The notes: a model not told the origin generated them from the sequence alone. 64,000 bases of DNA from Bombyx mori (GCF_030269925.1 NC_085130.1:6212501-6276500), one strand, 5' to 3'; positions 1-10,914 are shown, counted from the stretch's first letter. Program-made: numbers and translations.

Positions 1-170
1 ATGCGTTTCGGTTTGAAGGGCGGGGTAGCCGTTGTAACTATACTGAGATCTCAGAACTTATATCTCAAGGTGGGTGGCGCATTTACGTTGTAGATGTCCA
101 TGGGCTCCAGTAACCACTTAACACCAGGTGGGCTGTGAGCTCGTCCACCCATCTAAGCAATAAAATAAAA
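1..170 (+). repeat. Bm1-type SINE, 3' part (cut by window edge)
   Basis: Matches the tail half of the SINE seen many times in this window. It has the GGCGCATTTACGTTGTAGATG block, then CTGTGAGCTCGTCCACCCAT and ATCTAAGCAATAAAATAAAA. The tRNA-like head would lie outside the window. Confidence 0.85.
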
Positions 171-919
171 AAGTTAAATTTTATATTTAAAAACGAATTT
201 AACTTCATTACATTTCATAGATTAAAGTTCAACAATTTTTTATGTACAACCAGTGGCGTACCTAAAGGGGGGCGGTGGGTGCGGTCCGCACCGGGCGGCA
301 CTTACCCTGGGGCGGCATTTTAGCATTTACTTTTAGTTGTATAAAGCAATTTATTCATTTCATATTTATTTTCTTTCTTGAATAAAAAATGATTATTATG
401 ATTATTATAAGTTTAATATTTGATTTATATAAATTATGATTAACTATATGATTTCGAATATTATTCATCGGTGTATATAAATGCATATTAGTGTAAATTT
501 TGAATTCTAATTCAAGAACAAGGTAATAATTTGATTTTATTGTATTCATTAAAATTCTTTGAATTCGTAAAAGTATATTTTCGATTTCTTCGGCAATTTT
601 TCCTAACTAAAATTTTTTAATATCAGTTTATAAATGTCATTTCTTTTGAAAAGTTTATATGATTACTTTGAAGTAATATATCAATATTTTTTTATTCATT
701 GATTTTTCTTTTGAAAAGCAGGGCCGGCGGAAGGCGGTCTGCTAGGTCTGCAAAGCACTAGGGCGCCGGCATAAGAACTATCTTTTTCAAACAACAAAAT
801 CTAAACGAAACAAAACAAAAATACTGACGAAGTTACAATTTCAGAACTCGCAAATAGATAAATATTCTCAGTCCGTTTTGGAGAATTGTATTTGGATTGA
901 TAAATTGCACCGCTCATAT

Positions 920-991
920 GCCCGTGTCAACTACCAGTTGACATGGACTTTGTACAACAAATGTCCATGTCAAGTACCAGTTGACACGGGC
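920..991. repeat. 29-bp inverted repeat (hairpin) inside the hAT element
   Basis: Arms at 920-948 and 963-991 are near-perfect reverse complements around a 14-base spacer. Each arm also holds a smaller palindrome (GTCAAC-N5-GTTGAC). The spacer carries TGTACAAC, the same octamer as the host element's target duplication. Confidence 0.85.
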
Positions 992-1126
992 AGTTTGCAC
1001 GCCCGGCCTCTATTTTATTGAAATTTGCCTGTCTCTGTTTGTCTAAGGTCTATTTGTATTTAACTATCTTGCTTCTCAGTTAAATTATCTACCAAACTAC
1101 GCAAAAACCGTTATTCCTTGCCGCGC

Positions 1127-1142
1127 CATATAAAAGGAAACA
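1127..1142 (+). promoter_or_regulatory. Possible TATA box of the hAT element
   Basis: CATATAAAAGG lies in a GC-richer stretch upstream of the transposase remnants. Position and sequence suit a core promoter. No transcription start can be proven from sequence alone. Confidence 0.3.
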
Positions 1143-1439
1143 GATTTTGAAATTTTTAGTCTGTGTCGAATCGCGGGAGTGAGTTGTCGTGTCTGTGTTT
1201 CGATAATTTTAATACTTTTAGTGAGTGTATTTACGTTGTGTTTTGTTATTTATAAGGTAAGTTATCTACTAATACATAGAAATAAAGGTTTCAGCATGAG
1301 ACACAAAATTTAGCCTTTTTAAACCGATACATTTGGTGGTACATTTTGGCGTTAGTGACGCCATAATTTTACTCTCATTTTTTGTTATTTTTTGCCTGTT
1401 TTATCATACTAAATGCGATTAATATGTTAGATCAACTAA

Positions 1440-3493
1440 TTGTATGTAGTTATTGAAGGTAGCGAAGTTAAAGTTGTAGAATCGTTTATTGACTTTGTAG
1501 AAACTAAAGGAAAAACTGCTGTTGAAATCACAGATATGATTTTAACGAAATTAGAAAATGACGGTTTAGATATAAAAAATTGCAGAGGACAGGCTTACGA
1601 TAATGCTGCCGTCATGGCAGGAAAGCACAGCGGTGTTCAAACTCGTATTAAAGAAATAAATCCAAATGCAGAATTTGTAGCATGTACAAATCATTCCTTA
1701 AACCTGGCATGTTTGCACGCAGCTTCTACAGCTATCAATTCCATCACATTTTTTGGAACTATCGAACAGTTGTTTTCGTTGTTTTCTTCTTCCACTCATA
1801 GATGGAATGTTTTACTTTCGGTCACTGGAGCGCTAGAGCTGCAGCGGTAACTATAGTAAAAAAACATTTTTTTTACATTTTAAGCGCTTTGGAAAAATTG
1901 ACATCTGAAGCAAGGGCGGATCCAGCTTTGGCGCCAGGAGGGGGTCACATAGTCAAATTTAGATGCGTTCGTTCCCAAACGTTTTCCATTATACAAAGTT
2001 ATTATATTATAATAAATTAATTAAATATTGAAGGTATGTAGTTACATAAAATATGTATGGTGACAAAATATATATGTCGGCACACGTCAGGGATGGCTGA
2101 GCGGTAGGTTCCGTCATCACTCGTATTCGATTGAACTCAGTTTAGTCAATAAAACTTTTCAATAATAATTATTGAAACTCAACACACACAAGTTTCACAA
2201 TGACAGGATAAACCGACAGTTTCGTTGCACATACCGACAGACCGACTGACTGACTGACTGACTGTCAGAGACTCACTGCTGAGACGGACGGAATCACTGT
2301 CTGACACGAATGCCACGACTCTGTCCACGTACCGCTATTTTATACTGTGGCGTTACGGTGTCTACCCTTCATTTTGTGATATTTATCAAAACAACATTTC
2401 ATCATTTAAAATAATAATCAAAACCACCGTCTTAACATTACTAAAAGTCGTTATCCACGACAACTAAAAGTCGTTATCCACGACATATAAATAAAATCAT
2501 TATATTCAATTAGTGGTCCACCTAAGTCCTGGACCCAGCTCAGGGGGTGGTCATGACCCCCATGACCCTCCCCCTGGATCCGCCATTGATCTGAAGAAGA
2601 AAATAGTAAAACGCGATCAGATGCTGGAGTATTACTCAATTCTATGCAATCTTTTTCTTTTCTATGTTACCTTCATTTATGGGAATCCGTTCTTTTGGAA
2701 ATTAATGACGCTCAAAAATACCTGCAAATAAAGGGGTTAAATGTCCACCAATGCCATATAAAACTAAATTCTTTGCAAACACATTTAATGGAACAAAGAG
2801 ATACGCTAGTACAAAACGCTGTTATAGCTGCCAAAATAATTTGTGAAGAGATGGAAATATCGACAGAGCGTCGAGTTAGAAGGAGAAAAAATATGAGTGG
2901 GGAAAATTCTCAAGACGTGGGGCTATCCTTAGAAGAAGAAGTACGAAGAGAAATGTTTTCATCTATGGACAGAATTATAAAGGAAATAAAAGAACGCTTC
3001 GATCAATTGCATGGTCTTGTAAGAAAATATTCGTGTATAATACCGTGTAACCTACTAAATGAAGAATTTGAATGTCAAATAAATGATTTGATCGACATTG
3101 ATAAAGAACAGTTCCATATTGAAAGAAAAAGGATCCAGGTTTTTATGGCTGTATCTACACTAAAAGAAGAGGTAAAACATTGGAAAAACGGGGAGAAGGG
3201 CCCTCTCGACCTGCTAAAATTTATTCAGCAGTATAGGTTGGAAAATTCTGTTCCCAATATTGTAATTTTGTTAAGATTTTTCTTAACAATTTGAATCAGT
3301 GTCGCTAGTTGCGAAAGAAGCTTCTCAAAATTGAAGTTGATAAAAAATTATCTTCGTTCTACAATGAGTCAATCAAGACTACAAAATCTTGCAATATTGT
3401 CAATAGAACAAGAAATTACAAATAATATAAATTTTGAGAGCATTATACACGATTTTTCTAGTATGAAAGCTAGAAGAGTAGATATTATATAAA
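1440..3493 (+). pseudogene. hAT transposase remnant (ZMYM1/DUF4371-like), interrupted
   Basis: The first piece (1440-1850) begins after an in-frame stop, has no ATG, and reads like the RNase-H-fold core of ZMYM1-like hAT transposases: GQAYDNAAVMAGKHSGVQ, then CTNHSLNLACLHAA. A frame change near 1825-1850 moves the reading to the frame with WSARAAAVTIVKKHF. At 1911-2588 a separate hAT-type element interrupts the gene. The reading resumes at about 2597 and runs as 2644-3294, through a helical charged region, to a stop. Beyond that stop the dimerisation domain (SVASCERSFSKLKLIKNYLR, about 3298-3357) reads on to a stop near 3490. The protein is therefore broken by at least one frameshift, one stop and one insertion, and lacks its N-terminus. 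It is not functional. Residue-level family assignment is by motif recognition only. Confidence 0.8.
1911..2588. mobile_element. Non-autonomous hAT-type element nested in the hAT transposase
   Basis: The ends are CAAGGGCGGATCCAG and CTGGATCCGCCATTG, imperfect inverted repeats sharing GGCGGATCCAG. Flanks are ATCTGAAG at 1903-1910 and again at 2589-2596, a perfect 8-bp duplication. Removing 678 bp plus one octamer restores a continuous transposase reading. The interior has an ACTG microsatellite (about 2240-2265) and a short tRNA box-A-like stretch near 2092-2106, but no long ORF. Confidence 0.9.
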
Positions 3494-3689
3494 TATGTTT
3501 ACGAGTGCATACAAATAAGTCTAAAAAATTTACTCTGTGGATTAATTAATATTGATTAAATAACTTAATAATTTATTTATGTGCATTAATTTATAAAAAC
3601 CACTATTTGATTGACTTATAATAGAAAGGGCGGCAGACTGGAGATCGCCCCGGGCGGCAAAAGTTCTAGGTACGCCACTGTGTACAACA

Positions 3690-4975
3690 CCTACTTTATG
3701 GCTACCGAAAAGTTTATGCTTAAAAAGGTTACATATAATCTTACTCTATGGTTTATGCGAAGGATCCTGAGTTGTGTGGAGTATTATTTTCTATAGATGT
3801 ACATACTTGTCAGTGTAAAACAAAGGTAGATAACGCGAATGAAAATAATAAACTCGTAATTTGAATCACAAATGGCGAATTTGTAAAGCAAGCGCGTCAC
3901 AAGTATCCTCAGAGTGCGTAGACCTGTGCGTCTCTGATTTTAATTAATTTAAAACAGATGACTTCTTGTGATGTGATTCATCTTAATATGCCTTTCGCGG
4001 TATGTAAATAGCAAACAAAGGGAATCATATATTTCATTTGTTTTATTTTATATTCGAATACCTTAAATGTATATTTAAATTTAAAAAAATCATAATCGCA
4101 CATTTATAATAACTTGTAGGAGTGTATGTACATAAGTTATCACCACAGCCGGTCTTGATTTCATACTTAAAGTTTATATAATTCATAACAAACTTTTAAA
4201 AGTTTAAGAGAGTCTGCATAGTTATTTATCTATTTACCATTTACTGCTTGCTTGGTATATTTAAAAATTTAAACGAATCAGAAAGATAATAAAGGATATG
4301 TACATATTTACAAAAAATACTTTTGACACTAAATTTTGTTTTTATCACGTGTTATTCGCTCACTCATTTATTTCATGGTCATTCAATGAAAACAGATGTT
4401 GAATGAAAAGTTAACTCGCCACCAATTTGTAAGCACTTAAAAGTGCTAAAAAACTATTTTAAGCAGTTATTTTTTCGAAAAGTAGCATACATTACTGAAC
4501 TCGTAACTGTAATGAAATAAAAGTAACTACTCACCGAAACTTCCCACACACCGCTTCTCTATGAGAGCATAAGGAATGAATCACAGGAATGAATTGTAGT
4601 GACAAAGGCGCACTGAGTGAGATTATTTTGATGATCTCTGAATAATTTCGTTCAGAAATTCCAACATAAAGTATTTTAAACTTGTTTTTTTTTAAATACC
4701 CTATGATAGAAAGTCGCTTTGAGATTACGTTTCTTATTGACAATAAATGAAATTATCTTTTTCGAGTAAGATATTTTTTTGTGAGATGTATTTAAATAGT
4801 TTGGTCGAGGGGTATGTATAGGAGTCCATTTTCTACTTGTTGATCTCATTCGTTCATTACTGTCAAATTTATCATTTGACACTTCTGAATTGAATATCTA
4901 ACCGTACTGTCAAAACTAGGATGGTTGATGTTTTTGGTAACGTTTAACTCACGTGTTTTTATTTTTAGAGAATAT
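3690..4975. other. AT-rich intergenic stretch, no gene recognised
   Basis: Lies between the hAT element and NIP7. I see no repeat family that recurs elsewhere and no coding exon. The last few hundred bases presumably include the NIP7 promoter, but no clear core element stands out. Confidence 0.5.
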
Positions 4976-4991
4976 AATAAAATAATTGAAA

Positions 4992-7900
4992 ATGAAAGTA
5001 TTATCAGAAGATCGTACAAGAATATTATTCGAGAAGCTAACCAAATAGTGAGTATTTCTGAATATTCTTAGTAGAAATTTGGGCTACACAGCCACATTGT
5101 ATTTATAAAACAACATATTTCTAACCACAATTTTTATTTATTTCTCGCATCGCTGGTCATGATTCCGATCTGATGGAAGATTCAGCAAAGCATTGTTCTT
5201 GCTGGGGCTAGAGTTGACAATTTTTTTGGGTTGAGCCTGTCAGCTCACCCACCCATTCACGTGTAGTTGGAATAGCCCAGTGGTCTACCAACGATTAGGT
5301 AAAGAATAAAAATAAAAAATATTAATAGTAATAAATATGGAGTATTTATTAGTTCTATAATTAATAAATAATAAACTACTTATTTATTATCAATTACCAA
5401 AATAAAGAGTACATACTTACTGAGTGTAAGGTGATTTTTGAGCCAGTAGAGGTAGGCACCTCCACCTCCACCTCCTGGCTATTATGATGCAAAGCAGCTA
5501 TGCGTTCCATCAGTATACTAAATAATTGGAACTCAAGTCTCAAGGTGGGTTGCAGATTCACATGTCTATGGGCTTACCACTGAAACCCTAGTGAGTTCTT
5601 GTTTACTCATTTAAGTAAATAGAAAAATAAAGACATATACAAAGCCACATGTCAAAGTTGACATTTTCTTTTATTACATTTATGTCATACTTTATCTTCA
5701 CACCTTCGTACCTTAATATGTAAGAAAGTTTTTTTTCTTAATTATCTTGTAGTTTACTGAATAGTCTAATTTGTTTAAGCTTTTTTTATTTATTTCTTAG
5801 ATGGGTGGACGAGCTCACAGCCCACCTGGTGTTAAGTGGTTACTGGAGCCCATAGACATCTACAACGTAAATGCGCCACCCACCTTGAGATATAAGTTCT
5901 AAGGTCTCAGTATAGTTACAACGGCTACCCCACCCTTCAAACCGAAACGCATTACTGCTTCACGGCAGAAATAGGCAGGGCGGTGGTACCTACCCGTGCG
6001 GACTCACAATAGGTCCTACCACCAGTGATTACCGTGGAAGTCAATCGTGAACATTTGTTAAGTACGTATTTCATTCGAAAAATTGGTACCCGCCTGCGGG
6101 ATTCGAACACCGGTGCATCACAACAACGAATGCACCGAACGCCTTATCCTTTAGGCCACGACGACGACAAGCCGTCGTCGCGCACGTAGTATACTAGTTT
6201 CAACACACTACTGTATTGTTTTGAAAGAATTTGGTTGAAAAATCCTCCATTTTTGACATGTTGCTGTGTATATAGGGTATATCGATAAGGCAACTTAACA
6301 ATAGAAAAAGGTTTCAAAATAATTCTTTGATTCTAATTTAAACATTTGATTTTAGCATTGGAGTAAACGTTAAGTTATTAATAGACAGACCTGATGGCAC
6401 ATATTGCTTCAGAGAGAAGAAAGACAGAGTGTATTACATATCAGAGAAGCTACTGCATCTAGCACAGACAGTGAAGCCGGACAACTTAGTATCTGCGGGG
6501 ACATGCTTCGGAAAGTTCACAAAGACAAATAAATTTAGGTTGCACATTACAGCTTTGACTTACATATCACCCTATGCGCCGTTCAAAGTGTGGGTGAAGC
6601 CGTCTGCGGAACAACAGTTCTTGTATGGACACCACATCATCAAAAGTGGTTAGTATTATAAGTTTTCTTCATAAGGGCTAGGATAACATAGATTAAACCT
6701 TCAACAGTGCAGTAACCGGATTGTGGAGGGACCAACTGTCATTTTAATTGTTTTAATTATTCAACTAACATGCTCCTTGTGTACTTAGAAATAGATTTAA
6801 AAATGCAGTGTATTAGTGAGGGTACTTGTTTTCCTTTTAATAAAAGGATTGCTAAGTGCGGGTTGCATAAAGACAGACACACAATAAACTGATTTGTTAC
6901 CGAACACATGTGCTTAAGTTCATTATTAAATAATAAAGTATATATTTTACATAACCTAATAACTTAATTTTTTGTAGTAAAAATTATATAAGAAAAAATT
7001 TACAATGAATTGAAATTTTTTTAGGACTAGGCTGGTTGAGATTACTTTATTTCATGCTTAAAAAATACAATAGACATTTTCCTTGAAAGAGATAGCATCA
7101 ATAAAAAATAATGCTATTACTAAATCTTACATTGAGGAAATGGATAACGTATTCAACGCAATAAACCAAGCAAACTAAAAATCTGGATGAGTGGGGTTAA
7201 TACCGATAGGAGCTAAGTGGTTACCAAAGTTCATAGACATAGGTTCATCTTCAAACTGGAATGCATAATTGCATTGCGGCAGATATAGGCAGTCTGGTGA
7301 TATTTATCTTTGCTAGGTTACAATATGCTGTACCACTGGAAAATTAAGGTTTGCAGTTGCTGTGTCATTTTATAATACTCAGAAAACCCTACTGCCCCCC
7401 CCCGCTCTCTTGTGTAGTCCTTAGTTAGCATTTATGATTCATAGCAAGAGATCAGAGGTGAGAAGGCAGATATAACACATTAATAAACAATTATTGGATA
7501 TATATGACATCATCATTTCTCAGAGAGAATATTGTTAGGAATGTTTGATATGATTAAAGATTGAATATATTACACAAAGATAGTAATCTATACTAATATA
7601 TAAATCTATATTGTTTTTTACGGATGTTCCGTTATAACTACTGAACCATGCATCTGATTTACTTGAAACTTGGTATCAATGTAGAAAATACATGTACTTA
7701 ATGGATAGGCTAATATTTATATGAGTGTTAGACTCGCTACACCAGTTGCGGGGGCGTTAATGATGAGAAACTGTGGGGGGCGAGAAATAATAATGTTAAT
7801 TTTAAATGCCCAGCGAAGCGGACGGGTACAACTATTTGTATAATAATACTATTAGTTAGCATTGTTATCGGTATCCATATTCTTCAATCAACAGTTCAGT

Positions 7901-8119
7901 ATAAAGGATATTGTTTTATTTCCAGGCTTGGGCCGGATAACAGAAAATACACCGAAACATCAAGGTGTGGTGGTATTAACGATGTCAGATATTCCGATTG
8001 GCTTTGGCGTAGCTTCAAGAACGACGGCAGAATGTCGACACGCTGATCCTTTGGCGACGATTGTCTTCCACCAGGCCGACGTAGGAGAATATATACGCTC
8101 TGAGGATACGCTTACGTAG
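4992..8119 (+). CDS. NIP7: 60S ribosome subunit biogenesis protein NIP7, three exons
   Basis: The coding exons are 4992-5047, 6356-6648 and 7926-8119 (543 nt, 180 residues plus stop). All junctions fit: exon 1 ends at GTGAGT, exon 2 starts after TTTTAG and ends at GTTAGT, exon 3 starts after TTTCCAG, and phases join to single codons (TAC; GGC). The protein begins [16 protein letters not shown] and carries hallmark NIP7 stretches: [52 protein letters not shown] and [18 protein letters not shown]. The length equals the usual 180 residues of eukaryotic NIP7. The family has an N-terminal pre-PUA domain and a C-terminal PUA RNA-binding domain (about residues 95-175). It acts in the nucleus/nucleolus in 27S pre-rRNA processing and 60S assembly. 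Introns of 1.3 kb each hold old SINE, LINE and Helitron-like debris. Nothing suggests inactivation. Confidence 0.97.
5165..5310 (+). repeat. Degenerate BMC1-type LINE 3' end, NIP7 intron 1
   Basis: Recognisable blocks are GATTCAGCAAAGCATTGTTCTTGC and a GTCAGCTCACCCA segment, followed by an A-rich end. They are diverged versions of the GATTCTGCGAAGCACTGCTCTTGC and GTGAGCTCACC blocks of clean copies here. Confidence 0.6.
5540..5628 (+). repeat. Degenerate Bm1-type SINE tail, NIP7 intron 1
   Basis: AAGTCTCAAGGTGGGT, GTCTATGGGC and ACTCATTTAAGTAAATAGAAAAATAAAG follow the order of the Bm1 tail with many substitutions, so it is an old copy. Confidence 0.6.
5780..6178 (-). repeat. Bm1-type SINE, near full length, NIP7 intron 1
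   Basis: It begins with the reversed tail (TTTATTTATTTCTTAGATGGG) and ends with the reversed tRNA-like head, including GGGATTCGAACACCGGTGCA and GGCCACGACGACGAC. An internal block between the CACCAGTGATTAC and CGTGGAAGTCAATCGTGAAC segments is shorter than in other copies. Transcription of the SINE would run opposite to NIP7. Confidence 0.9.
7195..7345 (-). repeat. Degenerate Bm1-type SINE, NIP7 intron 2
   Basis: GCTAAGTGGTTACCAAAGTTCATAGACAT and GCGGCAGATATAGGCAG are diverged copies of the Bm1 body. The copy is clearly older than most in the window. Confidence 0.6.
7575..7855 (+). repeat. Helitron-like dispersed repeat, NIP7 intron 2
   Basis: It begins near TACTAATATATAAATC and ends with CCCAGCGAAGCGGACGGGTACAACTA. 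That GC-rich end with a GCGAAGCGG core resembles a common lepidopteran Helitron-like family. No second copy in the window confirms the borders. Confidence 0.4.
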
Positions 8120-8244
8120 TAAATAATGAAAAGGAATCGGGTTCTTGTTTTATTTACAACAAAAAATGTGACATATGTTTTGTCAGTTAGTTTTATTTAT
8201 TATAAAGAATATTTCAACCCAGTCATGCTCAAAGCTATTTCTAA

Positions 8245-8490
8245 CTAGCTGACCCGGCAGACTTCGTAATGCCTCAATCGAGAAATAAAAGACCTAAACT
8301 TTTGTATAAAATAAACTTAAAACAAACAAAAGGAATCTGTCCGACGGGGGACACGAGAGGGAAAACAAAATTGTTATTTTTATTTAATTTCGAGCATTTT
8401 CATATTTATCTACCTTTTAAACCTTCCCTGGACTTCCACAAATAATTCTCTCGAGTTCTAGCGAGACTAACGAACAGCAATTCATTTTTA
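8245..8490 (-). repeat. Dispersed repeat, probably Helitron-like (same family as 37437-37700)
   Basis: Reads in reverse of 37437-37700. Shared blocks include GCCTCAATCGA, AAACAAAAGGAATC, TGGACTTCCACAAATAATTC and CGAGACTAACGAACAGCAATTCATTTT. The CTAG at one border and AT-rich other border suggest a Helitron-type unit. Confidence 0.65.
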
Positions 8491-8499
8491 AATATTTTA

Positions 8500-9345
8500 T
8501 AGATAGATTAGTGTGAAAAAGACCGATTGATATTAATCACTCGCCATATATCGTTGTTAAGTGTTATACGACAATCTCTTGGGGTATAATTTAAAAAAAC
8601 CCCGGTATGTCTACGTGTCGATAGTATTCCTGACAAAAAGTAACTACACGTCTGAAGTTTTATGCATTTGTGAAACTCATCGATTCCCATATCTCATACT
8701 TTATCTTAAAATCCACAGTGGATGCCTAAAACAACGTAGATGGCGCCACTGTCAAATTTTCAAGTTTTTAACTTGCGCTGATATTGCATTTTCCTTGTCC
8801 TCGGTGTATTTATGATAATTCTTGTTAAATGAGTCGACTATTATCAAAGCCGGCAATGTGACTTTTGGACAATTATTGGTAAATCAGAAAAAACGAATTA
8901 TTGACTTTGTATTCCATTGGCAGTCACAAAACTCTTCTGAACGACATCTTAGATAAATAACAGGTTAACTATTAACCTTAATTTAATGCAGGTGTTGAAC
9001 CGTATTCTTTGAAGGAGACGATTATATTCAAATCAATCTGTATTGACATGTCAATAATTTTTTTTTGTCCAAATGCACAGATTGCGGCCTTTGATTATTA
9101 TCAATTCTATTGACGACTCATTAATAATACGTAGAAACAGTTTAAAATAGTATTATATTTTTTACCAAACTGCCACCTTTTATTGCGCTTTTGAACTAAT
9201 TTTTATGATTGGAAGTTTACAACCTTAGTTACGTAATTGTGTCCGTTCAATTTTCACGCTTTTGCCGTTCGAAACTAGGTAGCGCGCAAATCAAATCTTT
9301 ATTGTATGTAAATCATATAGGTACTTATTAACTCCATGATGTAAA
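8500..9345. other. AT-rich stretch, no gene recognised
   Basis: No exon-like sequence and no repeat with another copy in this window was recognised. Short ORFs here have no family resemblance. Confidence 0.4.
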
Positions 9346-9738
9346 TCTATATATTAATACGTGAAACAAAAACTTTGTATCCCTTTTTACGAAAATTGCG
9401 CGGACGGAGGAGTATGAAATTTTCCACACTTATAGAGAATATAGAGAAGAAGTGCACAATGCTAATATTTTTTTAAAGTAATGCATAAAAGATACATTAA
9501 ATCAATAAAGAAAACATTACACACACTACATACTATGTATTTGACGCACACACGCATGCATACTATTTATTGTCAAACTTTTGTTCTTGACGTCTGTTGT
9601 CAAATTGAGATTAAATATTCTTTGTATTTGTTAATATTTTTTATAGTGTAGTCTTGGCGAAATTTGTGACTATAGAAGTGTACAAACTTACAATTCCAAT
9701 TAATTATAGTCGAATTTCGACTACTCCGGGATCACTAG
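9346..9738 (+). mobile_element. Lep1-like non-autonomous Helitron, copy 1
   Basis: It starts TCTATATATTAATACG after an A and ends in CTAG before a T, as expected for Helitron insertion between A and T. Just before the end, TAGTCGAATTTCGACTA forms a perfect hairpin, the 3' Helitron signature. It has no coding capacity; rolling-circle replication functions would come from an autonomous relative. Confidence 0.85.
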
Positions 9739-9925
9739 TTATTTTAAATTCTCGAACTTATGTCTTAAAACTATGTACGTACTTTCCCGAATTTAATGAA
9801 AGAAATAATTCAATTAAAACTCTACTTTTTATATCCTAAGTTTTAGTCAAAATTACCAATGATTTTGACGCACGTTGAGTGTTCACGATATCATTATTAA
9901 AAAATGACATAAATAAATGCAATCT
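9640..9925 (+). repeat. Duplicated segment, copy A (unoccupied site)
   Basis: The Helitron 3' end plus about 185 bases of flank (AACTTATGTCTTAAAACTAT, CTAAGTTTTAGTCAAAATTACCAATGA, GTGTTCACGATATCATT) recur at 10261-10427 and 10846-10910. In this copy nothing interrupts the AAAA/TTACCAATGA junction near 9855. Confidence 0.85.
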
Positions 9926-9948
9926 GAATCTGGGTAGATTTTATATAG

Positions 9949-10192
9949 TTTTTTTTTATTGCTTAGATGAGTGAATTAGCTCACAGCCCACCTGGTGCTA
10001 AGTGGTTACTGGAGCTCATAGACATCTACAGCGTAAATTCCGCCCCCACCTTGAGACATAAGTTCTAAGGTCTCAGTATAGTTACAACGGCTGCCCCACC
10101 CTTCAAAGCGAAACGCATTACTGCTTCACGGCAGAAATAGGCAGGGTGGTGATTCCTACCCGTGCGAACTCGCAAGAAGTCCTACCATTACT
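9949..10192 (-). repeat. Bm1-type SINE, 5' truncated
   Basis: Runs from TTTTTTTTATTGCTTAGATG to the GTCCTACCA block, then stops, so the tRNA-like head is missing. It separates the two copies of the duplicated segment. Confidence 0.9.
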
Positions 10193-10260
10193 CCTATTAC
10201 CCTATTTACTGAGACTTTTTCAGTGGATTTTTTGGAGGATCCCGAGGAGTTACGTCCAGC

Positions 10261-10910
10261 GAATTAATTATAGTCGAATTTCGACTACTGCGGGACCACT
10301 AGTTAATATTAATTTTCAAGTTCTTGAACTTATGTCTTAAAACTATATACGTACTTTCCCGGATTTCATGAAAGATTTTTTTTAATTTAACCCCCATAAG
10401 TTTTTATATCCTAAGTTTTAGTTAAAACTAGAGGTCCCGCAGTAGTCGAAATTCGACTATAATTAATTGGAATTGTAAGCTTGTACACTATTATGATTGT
10501 GTTTTATACTTCTATAATCACAAATTTCGCCAAGACTACACTATAAAAATATTAACAAAGGCAAACAATATTTAATCTATTCTCAATTTGACAACAGACG
10601 TCAAGAACAAAAGTTTGACAATAAATAATATGCATGCGTGTGTGCGTCAAATACATGGTATGTAGTGTGTGTAATGTTTTCTTTATTGATTTAATGTATC
10701 TTTTATGCATTATTTAAAAAAAATATTAGCATTGTGCACTTCTTCTCTATATTCTCTATAAGTGTGGAAAATTTCATACTCCTCCGTCCGCGCAATTTTC
10801 GTAAAAAGGGATACAAAGTTTTTGCTTCACGTATTAATATATAGATTACCAATGAATTGACACACGTAGGTAAGTGTTCACGATATCATTGTTGCAAAAT
10901 GACATAAATC
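10261..10910 (+). repeat. Duplicated segment, copy B, split by a Helitron
   Basis: Homologous to 9700-9925. The segment holds only the last ~46 bases of a Lep1-like end, then the shared flank to 10427. Helitron copy 2 (10428-10845) follows, and the shared flank resumes with TTACCAATGAATTGACACACG. Confidence 0.85.
10428..10845 (-). mobile_element. Lep1-like non-autonomous Helitron, copy 2
   Basis: On the - strand it starts TCTATATATTAATACG and ends CTAG, with the TAGTCGAAATTTCGACTA-type hairpin near the end. Comparison with the unoccupied copy near 9855 shows insertion precisely between A and T with no target duplication, as known for Helitrons. Confidence 0.92.
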
Positions 10911-10914
10911 AATT

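Larger units (their letters stand above)
251..3680 (+). mobile_element. hAT-superfamily DNA transposon, decayed
   Basis: The element starts CAGTGGCGTACCTA and ends TAGGTACGCCACTG, a perfect 14-bp terminal inverted repeat. It is flanked on both sides by TGTACAAC (243-250 and 3681-3688), the 8-bp target duplication expected of hAT elements. Inside are pieces of a transposase ending in a hAT dimerisation domain (about 3295-3490). The N-terminal zinc-finger part of the transposase was not found, and a second hAT-type element interrupts the gene at 1911-2588. The perfect duplication shows the termini are intact although the coding part is dead. Confidence 0.9.

Noticed and set aside
5780..6178. 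Tandem CGACGACGAC as a CRISPR-like or regulatory repeat
   Set aside because: It is the end of the Bm1 tRNA-like head with slight expansion. No CRISPR array of any kind is present, as expected for an animal genome.
7380..7400. C-run as a structural element
   Set aside because: A single short C9-like run in an intron with no partner.
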